Of a stretch of 64,000 nucleotides of DNA, positions 1-7,727 are shown piece after piece. The stretch comes from Diphasiastrum complanatum. Its lineage: Eukaryota; Streptophyta; Lycopodiopsida; Lycopodiales; Lycopodiaceae. Location of the stretch: assembly GCA_029204225.1 (NCBI GenBank), contig MU832030.1:26732-90731 (forward strand), in the 5' to 3' direction. The notes beneath the pieces are model-generated. The model did not search any database and was not told the DNA's origin. It saw only the letters and a program-made list of their open reading frames with translations. Numbering within the stretch: position 1 is the first letter of the stretch; each line of letters starts with the position of its first letter. The translations under genes and the position numbers were made by a program.

Positions 1-843
1 ACATTCATATGTCAAGAAAAGTATGTTAACTCTATTCTAAAAAGGTTTCATATGGAAGATTGTAAAGTTGTTTCTACTCCTATGGAATCAAATGTAAAGC
101 TAACTACAAGAAGTAATGAAAGATCCTTCAAGGACATTACTCTCTATAGAAAGCTAATAGGATCTCTTATATGGTTAACCATCACAAGACCTGATCTAAG
201 CTTTGTGGTTGGTAAACTAAGTCAATTTATGCAAGATCCTAGTGAGGCTCATTGGAAGCTAGGAAAGAGAGTACTTAGATACATCTCGGGATCTAGAGAT
301 TTTGGCATCTTGTATGGAGGTACTACACCTAACCTTTGTGGATTTTCAGATTCAGATTTTGCAGGTGATCAAATGGATAGGAAGTCAACAAGTGCCTTTG
401 CAATCTATCTTGGAGATGGAGTGGTCTCATGGCTATCAAAGAAGCAACCAACTATCTCTCTATCTTCCACCGAAGCCGAGTACAAGGCATTAACAACATG
501 CACCAAGGAGATTCTTTGGATCAAGAGGATGTTATTGGATCTTCACTTGCTGGAACCAGAGAAGACTCCAATCATACTTTGTGATAACCTTTCAGCCCAA
601 AGCTTGGCAAGCAATCCTGTTTTTCATGCAAGGAGCAAGCACATTGAGATTGCTCACCATTTTGTGAGAGATCAAGTCATTGCCAAAGAGGTGGAGCTTC
701 AACATGTCTCTTCAAAGGAGTGTGTGGCTGATATCTTCACCAAACCATTGGGAAAGGACCTATATTTAATGCATAGATCTAATCTTGGAATGTGCTCAAA
801 GACTATGTTGAAACTAGCATCCAATGTTGAAGAGGGAGTGTGA
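1..843 (+). CDS. Ty1/copia polyprotein, C-terminal end (RT tail and RNase H), partial at left edge
   Basis: The frame is open from base 1 to the TGA at 841-843, so the first ATG at 52 is internal and the real start lies left of the window. The opening residues (QEKYV.SILKRF) are the typical Copia connection between reverse transcriptase and RNase H. RNase H follows, with GFSDSDFAGD, RKSTSAF, SLSSTEAEYKAL, the ILCDN.SA step, KHIEI.HHFVRD and the terminal DIFTKPL motif. RNase H removes the RNA strand during reverse transcription in the virus-like particle. No stop or frameshift is visible, so this is one of the better-kept retroelement frames here. The stop codon lies inside the 3' LTR. A diverged relative of the same family is at 53.9-55.1 kb. 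It sits inside the 3' LTR of the minus-strand gypsy element. Family assignment is confident; activity cannot be judged. Confidence 0.93.
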   Translation, partial: TFICQEKYVNSILKRFHMEDCKVVSTPMESNVKLTTRSNERSFKDITLYRKLIGSLIWLTITRPDLSFVVGKLSQFMQDPSEAHWKLGKRVLRYISGSRDFGILYGGTTPNLCGFSDSDFAGDQMDRKSTSAFAIYLGDGVVSWLSKKQPTISLSSTEAEYKALTTCTKEILWIKRMLLDLHLLEPEKTPIILCDNLSAQSLASNPVFHARSKHIEIAHHFVRDQVIAKEVELQHVSSKECVADIFTKPLGKDLYLMHRSNLGMCSKTMLKLASNVEEGV

Positions 844-1493
844 AAATTGTCAACATTTCCTAGCTAGTTTGAGGCCTAAATTGGCTAAAATTGTAAATAG
901 TTTTGGTTCTGGAGTTTCACACGTGTGAACCAGGCCACAATGTTTTTATTTACTGTATTTTTTCAGTATGATGAAGTGTCAAACTTCATACCCTTCAAAA
1001 TGAGACCATTTTGATGTATTTTGGTCATATAAGCCATTTTTAGCTATTTTTCCTATATAGGGAATATCTAGGGTCAAGTACCTTCTAGAGAGAGGAGAGA
1101 GAGTCATCTTCCTCATCCATAAATAGTAGGGAAGTCGTGGAGAACAGGTTGGAGAAACCTTTTGTATGCTTCATTGAGATCAATAGATCATTGTCATTGT
1201 TTCTTCCTCCATTGAGAGCATTGTTGTGTGTATTGTCTTCAAGCTATTGTGTATGATCTTAGGTGCTTTCCAAAAGTGGTAGGCTGATGTATTATGGACT
1301 GTATAATGCTATTTTGGGCCGCACTTGATGTTTATGGAAGTTTCCATTTGTGATAAATGCTTTTTGATCAAGTTCTTTGCATTCTAGGTAGCATAGAATG
1401 TGTTGCCAATTCCTAGCTTATGTAGTTTGGAGTGCAAGCATTCAAGCCAATGATCTTGGAGTTTAGATCCACTTAGGATCTGTATTTTTCACA
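839..1493 (+). repeat. 3' LTR of the Copia element
   Basis: The LTR starts TGTGAAAA directly after a purine-rich tract (aagaggga) and ends TTTTTCACA, giving a TG...CA element of 655 bp with an 8-bp terminal inverted repeat. It contains a perfect 14-bp palindrome TTCACACGTGTGAA at 916-929, a G-box-like box also met in other LTRs of this window. The sequence to the right (TTAACACTACG...) matches the interior of the gypsy LTR copy at 17.77 kb, so this Copia inserted into that LTR. The 5' LTR is outside the window, so age cannot be measured here. Confidence 0.82.
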
Positions 1494-1668
1494 TTAACAC
1501 TACGATCCATTAACACTACGCATCCACAACAAAGATAGCTTACTCTTTCTCTCTCTCTCTTTCTCTCTCATAAAAAGTATAATAACATACAATCCCAATA
1601 ACATTCAGATCCAGCAATTAACAAAAACCAAAGAAAGCATGAGAGATGGAGAAGGAAAGAAGAAGAGC
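1494..1668 (-). repeat. Gypsy-1 3' LTR, outer fragment
   Basis: This stretch aligns almost base for base with 17767-17943 of the 5' LTR copy, including the short CT-rich run and the AAAGTATAATAACATACAAT block. On its left the LTR is cut by the Copia element. On its right it stops exactly at gaagaagagc, where the transposon at 1669 begins; the LTR resumes at 7381. Confidence 0.85.
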
Positions 1669-1701
1669 CATTACAAGAGTTCTCAAACTTAGAAGGGTCG
1701 T
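1669..1701 (+). repeat. Left terminal inverted repeat of the H3-carrying transposon
   Basis: It begins CATTACAAGAGTT and matches the reverse complement of the right end at about three quarters of positions over roughly 33 bp. Such ends are the transposase binding and cleavage sites. An A/T-rich poly-T tract follows on this side and a similar one lies inside the other end. Confidence 0.75.
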
Positions 1702-1703
1702 TT

Positions 1704-1889
1704 GTTACGAGTTTTTTTTTTTTCCTCGTTGTTTATGTCCATGTGGCCCAATTGGTTCTTGACATAGTGGCTTCTATGTAACATAACTCGCCTGACCCGG
1801 AAAACACAATTCATGTTTGGGCAAATTTGAATTTTCGGTCCGGTAGATTGGAAGCATACTATTGGCTGGCGCGCGCGACGACTGGTTGA
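1704..1889. other. Subterminal non-coding stretch of the transposon
   Basis: No coding signal is seen. It has a poly-T tract near 1714-1724 and a gcgcgcgcg run near 1868-1877. Confidence 0.5.
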
Positions 1890-2144
1890 CTAAACTGCTT
1901 GGGTTAACCTCAAGTTAAAATTATCTTGGGATATTATTTTATCTACAATAGAGGTCATATTCTCGTTATTGTGGGATGGAATGGAGGGAATGGAAGAGGA
2001 ACTACTTGAATAATTAGGGGTGGTGGGAGGAGAAGAACGCACTGCAGACTGGTGTGATGGTCCAACCAAAGGACGAGAGATGTGAGGGGGGGATGGTGAT
2101 TCGCTGAGTACCACCCATTGCCTGGCAGGCCTGGTGGGCTTGGT
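1890..2144 (-). other. In-frame open extension downstream of the H3-like stop
   Basis: Directly after the TAG of the H3-like frame, 84 further codons are open in the same frame. They encode a Ser/Pro-rich stretch with a run of serines, ending in a TAA or TGA near 1890. This could be the original C-terminal half, lost through a CAG-to-TAG change, or chance. No domain is recognised. Confidence 0.35.
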
Positions 2145-2603
2145 CTACTTTCTCCTTCTTCGTTGAGGAACATGCCCTCTCTCTGTAGGTGGTGGCCTAG
2201 AGGTGAAGCCACTCTTAAAGACCTGATCGTATGTACTCCTCAGCCTCATGACAAGATGCATGTCCTGAGGCATGAGGGTAACTCTCTTAGCGTGCATTGT
2301 GCAAAGTGTGGAGTCCTCAAAGAATTTGACTTGAAAGTCCTCATAGGCAGTATGGAGGGCTTCCAGGGCTATTATGTTCCAGCGAACATCATGTGAGAGT
2401 GACCTTGTCACTAATCTCACATACCTGTAGAAAGGAGCACAGGAAATCAGAATATTGGTTGTCCTCTGAAGTCTCTTGATATCCCTTAACCATGGTCTTC
2501 TGGGGCGACCTACTCTCCTACCAATGCCCACTGCCCTTTGTACAGGAGGGCGAGGAGGCGGGGCAAATGTGGTAAGGCGTGCTGTCTGCCTGGTACGGGC
2601 CAT
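2145..2603 (-). CDS. Divergent histone H3-like protein (transposon cargo)
   Basis: This 152-residue intronless frame begins MARTRQTAR, the H3 N-terminus with K4 replaced by R, K9 by L and S10 by T. The histone fold is clear: LRDIKRLQRTT for H3 LREIRRYQKST, a PF.R.VR segment, a Trp at the loop-1 position where H3 has Phe (plant CENH3 also has Trp nearby), then FEDSTLC.MHAKRVTLMP.D.HL, keeping Asp106, Cys110 and His113 of H3. Loop 1 has H3 length, without the extra CENH3 residue. The first lysine is residue 43, so the tail has no acetylatable lysine. The protein ends in a basic tail of about 26 residues. I chose the start at 2603 because MARTRQTAR is the canonical H3 start; the frame is open upstream to 2708. 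After the TAG at 2145 the same frame stays open to 1890 with a Ser/Pro-rich stretch, so the stop may be secondary. Homology is confident; function as a nucleosomal variant is inference. Confidence 0.85.
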   Translation of the reverse strand: MARTRQTARLTTFAPPPRPPVQRAVGIGRRVGRPRRPWLRDIKRLQRTTNILISCAPFYRYVRLVTRSLSHDVRWNIIALEALHTAYEDFQVKFFEDSTLCTMHAKRVTLMPQDMHLVMRLRSTYDQVFKSGFTSRPPPTERGHVPQRRRRK

Positions 2604-2850
2604 TTCAAGCAAAGGTATCGATATGACGCACCAATGAGAAAGAAAAGTGCATATCCGACATGAGGCGCATGATGGCGATATGGCAGATGGCATATCGCCA
2701 TGACACACGGAGGGGGGAGCTGTACTAGTATGTGAGTCTCTGGGCGCGTGGTAGCGATATGCGTATAGCGAGGAGCGGAACTGAACGAAGAAAACTGAGG
2801 AGAGCTAGGGAACGAAGAAATCCGAAACTGAAATATGAGCCGAAAACGTC

Positions 2851-2860
2851 CTTTTATACC
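2851..2860 (-). promoter_or_regulatory. TATA box for the H3-like gene
   Basis: The minus strand reads GGTATAAAAG here, about 250 bp upstream of the H3-like ATG at 2603. This is a canonical plant TATA box in the right orientation, between the G-box cluster and the gene. Confidence 0.6.
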
Positions 2861-2883
2861 TGTAGAACGTCCCATCATATTCA

Positions 2884-3103
2884 CACGTGTGATGTGACAC
2901 CTCCACTCCTCGCACGTGTGGTCACACATGTCATAACATGGAGCTGTCACGTGTCAGGACATCAGCGGTTCGTACGATCATACGATTGGCATGCACGTGC
3001 GAGGACACGTGTTAGGATCCGAAGTGTACACGTGTCATGCAAATGATTTGGCCATCGTTTTCACACGTGTGGCAATTTTGACCGCATGTTACCGAAACAC
3101 GTG
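2884..3103. promoter_or_regulatory. Cluster of eight G-boxes between divergent cargo genes
   Basis: Perfect CACGTG hexamers lie at 2884, 2913, 2948, 2994, 3006, 3029, 3064 and 3098, eight in 220 bp. Several are embedded in the longer palindrome CACACGTGTG. CACGTG is the binding core of plant bZIP and bHLH factors. The cluster lies between the H3-like gene (minus) and the acidic-protein gene (plus), so it is placed as a bidirectional enhancer or promoter. Whether it drives either gene is inference. Confidence 0.75.
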
Positions 3104-3140
3104 TATGGTTCAGATGCTCTATATTAGATTATATATATGA

Positions 3141-4075
3141 GTGTCATTTTTGGAATTCGTTTCGCATATTGAGTCCAGGAAACCGACCTGCTCCAAAATC
3201 AGTATATACAATATCACTACCACGCGCCCAACAGACAGTTCCATAGTTGCACTGCTTCCCTGGCGCGTGGTTCCGATATCCGAAAGCGTGTTTTTCTTAT
3301 CTAGTCTTATCCCTGATGAGGCAGAATCTTCTGGGTCGTCCATGATTGGTTTGCCTGCCCCTACCACTCGTGTGGCTTCAGAGGTTTCTATTACTGATGA
3401 GGTTTTAGGAGATGTAGAGGAGGCCAGGCAAGCACAGCAATATGATCCTACCAAGGCTCGTTCTCTGTCTATCTCTCCCTTATCTACCGTGAGTGAGATT
3501 GACCAGAGCAGAACCCTGATGGACCTCCATGTGTACCATATGGACGATATTGCATTCTTGTCCATTAGCGACATCGGAGATGTAATGGATCTCAGAGAAG
3601 ATCAGATATTATCTCTTATGTCAAGGATGATTTCTGAATTTAATGATTTTATTGAATTTGATGATGACGACCTCATAGATGGCATCGACTATGAGGACCA
3701 GGTAGAATGGGCAAGTGGCACAAATGCCCTTCAAAGGATGCTATCTGAGAACAGGGCATATGAGGCTAATATGCCGAGTGAGGAGGAATTTTTGGCTTTT
3801 CAGAAAAAGTATCCACCACCTCCCATATATACTATTCCAGCTGACCAGCAATCCACCATTATTGCTGGTCACAATTTAGAAGCTGCTGGTATGATCCAAG
3901 CTGACAAGGAGGATTTGGTAAGTACACCTTCTCACAAAAATCATTTACTATTTAACAACTGATTATTGATCTGCTAGTTTGACTAACACTTGATTATGTG
4001 TTGTAGGATATCGTTGAAGTTGATGCCTTTGCTAGCAGACATGGAGGATTGAGAGAGAGACAAGGCGGGAGATAG
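3141..4075 (+). CDS. Acidic protein of unknown function, two exons (transposon cargo)
   Basis: Exon 1 is open from about 3141 to 3917. It ends at a good donor (GATTTG|GTAAGT), and exon 2 starts at 4007 after TTGTAG, joined without a frame change and ending at TAG 4073-4075. There is no ATG at the left end of the frame: the first in-frame ATG is at 3342, and a pyrimidine-rich TATCTAG before 3304 could be an acceptor, so the true 5' end is unsettled. The product is strongly acidic, with a FIEFDDDDLIDGIDYED patch near the middle and a PPPPIYT stretch later. No family is recognised. Such acidic tracts occur in histone chaperones, which would fit its H3-like neighbour across the shared promoter, but this is only a guess. 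The frame stays open after the TAG (see the next entry). Confidence 0.55.
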
Positions 4076-4444
4076 AAGGATGCCTCATTGGCTCATTATT
4101 TGAAACATTTTGTAAATAACAAAATTTGTATTCTTCATGAAAGGTTTTTTGTGAATGCGGGAACCTTAATCATTGTCATCAAGGCCCTATCTTATGTTGC
4201 CCAAGGGCATAAATATCCAAAAAATACATATAGAATCATTTTTGTCAAAAGAGATGTTGCTCTTAAAGTGTTCAATTACGTGCCAAAAAATGTTCCTATG
4301 AGATCATCTGCTCTGGCAATTCTATTAAAATATATAGATATGAGGAAAAGGCGATCCACTCGATTTTTAGATCCATATGGTAGGAAAAAGTTCCTTCATG
4401 ACCACACAGCAAAAATTGTTCTTAGAGACAATGAAAAAAAATGA
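4076..4444 (+). other. In-frame continuation after the TAG of the acidic-protein gene
   Basis: After TAG 4073-4075 the same frame is open for about 122 codons to the stop at 4442-4444. It encodes a basic, Lys/Arg-rich segment (RKRRSTRFLDPYGRKKF) quite unlike the acidic part. It looks coding and may be the rest of the protein beyond a CAG-to-TAG mutation, or a separate exon. No homologue is recognised. Confidence 0.45.
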
Positions 4445-4525
4445 TTGTACTCTTTTCCATTTAATGTATGTGAAATTTGAGAATTTGTTATCATGCGCAT
4501 TTGATCTTTATTGAATGCCATCAAT

Positions 4526-6987
4526 CTAATTCTGGCTTATAACTTTACATGCTTTTTTGAATCTTTGATATTCAGTTGATCTTGTTGTGTATCGAACTTG
4601 AGCTCGTCTATAAAACCATTGGAATAGTTGAATGATGTAACTATTTTTTGAGGATGTTCCATCTTGTTGTGTATTTCGATGAAATGCTGCTCTTGCCTGC
4701 CAATGTGATTTCTCCATTCCTTGTGAGGACCATATACTCAAACTGCCATACTTTTTTGCAAAAAATGATGCATGATGCCTTAGTATGTGCTGCAATATCA
4801 AAGATTTATGCATTGATTAGAATCTATCCCCACCCGAACTGCATCTACAAACTCTATTGTTGTTTTCTCCGATAGGAGTACATCTGCATATGAAATTGTA
4901 TCTTTTCTAAGCACTTCAATCATATTATCGAGCTTTTTCCAAACTTCAACCTTCTTTACCCTTGTTGTTCCTTTATCTTCAAAGTCTTTTGTTGTAGAAA
5001 TAACATCTTTCCAAACCAAGTATTGGATCTTAGACAACTCTTTAGAATGATTCGATAAAAATCGACGAGCTTTGACTCCTCCTATGCTAGGTTTATTGAA
5101 TACATTTCCTGTTTTTCCCGAAAGCTTTTCATCTTTTTGTATTTTAACATGGCCTTTATGAAGGCCTGCTTTTGACAATACTTCCTCTAATCGAGCGATT
5201 TCTTGTTTTGATGCTGACTCTGGCTTAGTATTCCATGCAAACAAGATATGAAGATATATTAATTTCTCTATGATCCTCACCTCTCCATGAAGTGTGCAAA
5301 TATGCACATTTTGTAAAGGGATTGGTAGTATTGGTTTCCAATTGGGATCTTCAATATCTCTTGAAACTCTTGTGTTCCTTGAAATGTCATTTGATGATTT
5401 CATACAATATAGACATGGATGTTTCGAATTTGCTCCATGAGATACATTGAACATACATTTCAATGACTTCAAGTCTCCAGCTAAATGCCATTCCACCAAA
5501 AATTCACCTCTTTCAGGAACACTAAGTACTTTGCCATTCATATGATCCTTTATGATATCTGGATAACTTGTTCTGCTAAAAATGAACCTCCTTGATAACC
5601 TGTTCAACATATGGAATAACAAGTTTTTATGTATTCAAAACAATTACCAAAAGAAATTGCACATGAATAATAGCCATTTTTTACCTAAAAACATGCTAGC
5701 CACCATATGTTGTTTTCTGATTGCACATTGAAGTTGAGATCCCTTGAGTTTGTTGCATTGCTCAATGCTCCATTCATGAGAGTAATACTTACTCTTTCCA
5801 ACTTTTGTCTTTATAACTTCCGATTCATCTAGCTTGACCACCAGAATAAGTTTGCTCATACTAACACTTGTAATATTATAGAATTTCACTATAAATCTCA
5901 ATAAATGATTCAAATCCACAAATAAGTTGTTGGTAGAATTATATGACAAATTGCTAGACTTTGAATTGTAAATCTCATTGATGTGAAAAGGGATTCCATT
6001 GACATTTTGCATACCCTTATTCAATACATCTCTCTCCAATCTTATCTGAAAAGGGCGAGGAATGAGAGATTTTCTTACATGCAATTGTCCAAAAGCCTCT
6101 TTAATAAATTTAAATATACTTGCATATGCCTCCCTGCTAATACTTGAGAAATCACATGCTCCCTAAATTAACGTTCAGTCGATAACCTTACCGACCTCGT
6201 TCATCAAAGTCTCAGTGACCTTGGACTTGATTCAAGAATACCGATTATTGTCCAACAAAGACTTTGTGGACTTGGTTGTCAATACCGAACTCAATGATTT
6301 TCCGATCAGGTCATTGTCCTTCAGATGCTCATTTGCAACCAATGTCGATCCACAAATGATTATGAGAATCAAAAAACCCAAATAGGACACATAATAAATG
6401 TCATGCTACTTCACAAAACTAAAATAAAACTGATTCAAATCAAATCCTTACTTGAATGCTTGAATTTTTTTTCTCCGTTGGCCTCCATTTAGCGAAAGCT
6501 CATCAATGTCCTTCATAATTCTTTTTCGCTTATTTCTTTTTAATTTCTTATCTAGTATGTGAGTTTCTTCTTTTAACTGGTCATTTGATATACGTAATGT
6601 CTGAACAACTTGTCGAAATTGATCATTACTTGCATTCAAATTTAAGATAATATTATGTAAACGTGCATTATCTTCTTTTGTTTGTAATAATGCGGTCTCT
6701 TTTTCTCTTTAGTCGGCAAGCAAACCATTTAACATACATTCTAAACTCTGTATTTTCTGAATCGAGTTTGCAGCACCATAAATCGTCAATATTTCACAAT
6801 AACCCAGTAAACCGTTTTCTCCGTTACACAAAAACTTTACTAATTGTGTGATGGATTGGAATTGTGGAGCTTGCATCAAGCTCGGATCCAATGGATACAA
6901 ACTTCCGTCAATCCACAAATCGTAATTCTTTCTTTGGTTGATTCTGTGAGCGATCATATCAAGTGGAGAAACTATGGATTCTTTCAC
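4526..6987 (-). pseudogene. Decayed DDE transposase of the H3-carrying transposon
   Basis: Pieces read in order on the minus strand. 6987-6452 is an N-terminal segment rich in Q, N, E and K, probably coiled coil, with an in-frame TAA near 6711. A degenerate stretch at about 6370-6163 has several stops. 6162-5648 contains VVKLDE, a candidate first catalytic Asp near 5828. 5599-4834 contains WHLAGDLK with the second Asp near 5474, followed by HPCLYC, a Cys-x2-Cys zinc-type insert. 4789-4526 contains SSQGMEKSHW, with the candidate Glu near 4713. The last three pieces join in frame across GT...AG gaps of only 48 nt (5647-5600) and 44 nt (4833-4790). The order D, D plus CxxC, E is that of DDE transposases. 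I recall similar proteins in animals and fungi but do not name a superfamily. The stops show the element cannot move by itself. Confidence 0.7.
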
Positions 6988-7347
6988 TACTCCTTTTTTA
7001 GCTATCGGAGCATTCTCGGCAGGGAGAACAATGTGTAGATGAAACTAAGACATCTCCGCAAACATCAGCTAACAAACCAAAAAGAAAAAAGACACTATTC
7101 TTCATCCATGGCATACCTGAGATTCTATGTTTATTCTCTCGCTAGTTAAAACGAGGGACACAATCTGATTTTCAAATTTGAAAAAGTTAGTTAATGAGCG
7201 TCATAGGTTCTTGAAGTCGCAGTTGCATGCGTCATAATCATGTCATGTTAACTACACATTAATAGTAAGGTTAAGCTAAACTGGACCTGAATGTTCGTTG
7301 GAGTTTTAAAATTCGACTTTTTTTTTGGTCCTACGTGGCATTTCTTA
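6988..7347. other. Right subterminal region of the transposon
   Basis: No gene is recognised. It probably holds the transposase promoter. A poly-T tract lies at 7318-7328, mirroring the tract near the left end. Confidence 0.5.
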
Positions 7348-7380
7348 GACGGCCCTTTTGATGTTTGTAACTCCTCTAAT
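7348..7380 (-). repeat. Right terminal inverted repeat of the H3-carrying transposon
   Basis: Read on the minus strand it begins CATTAGAGGAGTT and continues ACAAAC and AAAAGGGCCGT, paired with the left end at 1669. The gypsy LTR resumes at the next base. Confidence 0.75.
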
Positions 7381-7702
7381 GAAGGACATTCATCAATCCA
7401 TTTCTAAAGAGAATCAATCTGCTTTATTGAAATGAGGAAATGAACATGAGGAGCAACTCGAGTTGGTCCCTTTATATAGTAGAGAGGAGGACCCTGGCCT
7501 CTAAATCCTATTAGCCTATTTCTACCTCCCTAATTATTCAAACTTAAAAAAGTGTGGGAACCATCAAAATTGGAGGGAAACCAAACTTTATTCACTAGCT
7601 TGACATTTAGGCCCTACGACATTAAAAGTCCCACAAAAAGGCCAACTGATCAATCAAATAACTATGTGATCATCGGGTTGGACTTACACACGCAGGGTGC
7701 CA
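7381..7702 (-). repeat. Gypsy-1 3' LTR, inner part
   Basis: 7381-7530 matches 17944-18093 of the 5' LTR with few differences. The LTR then continues to a CA at 7701-7702 (GGGTGCCA), next to a purine tract on the minus strand (aagtgagaggga, 7705-7716) that serves as polypurine tract. The 5' copy lacks this last part of about 170 bp. Confidence 0.75.
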
Positions 7703-7727
7703 AATCCCTCTCACTTATTAGCTAGGG

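Larger units (their letters stand above)
1669..7380. mobile_element. Class II DNA transposon carrying an H3-like histone gene
   Basis: The element is delimited by comparison with the uninterrupted LTR copy at 17936-17955, where the two flanks (gaagaagagc and aaggacattc) are contiguous. The ends form an imperfect terminal inverted repeat with consensus CATTASARGAGTT..CAAAC followed by RAAGGGYCGT. No target-site duplication is visible against that single reference. It holds a decayed DDE transposase on the minus strand (4526-6987), an H3-like gene on the minus strand (2145-2603) and a spliced acidic-protein gene on the plus strand (3141-4075). The CATTAC/G start recalls CACTA-type termini, but the transposase is not the usual plant En/Spm type by eye, so I leave the superfamily open. 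Confidence 0.8.

Noticed and set aside
2118-2396. Plus-strand 92-codon frame over the H3-like gene
   Set aside because: It is the antisense of the H3-like coding sequence and has no homology of its own.
2145-2603. Calling the H3-like protein CENH3
   Set aside because: It has the Trp near loop 1 but lacks the extra loop-1 residue and the usual CENH3 tail, so only H3-like is supported.
2604-2708. Upstream extension of the H3-like frame (35 residues)
   Set aside because: It is open by chance; the canonical H3 N-terminus starts at 2603 and the extension has no H3 similarity.
1669-7380. Calling the transposon a CACTA (En/Spm) element
   Set aside because: The CATTA ends are similar, but no 3-bp target duplication or recognisable En/Spm transposase is present.
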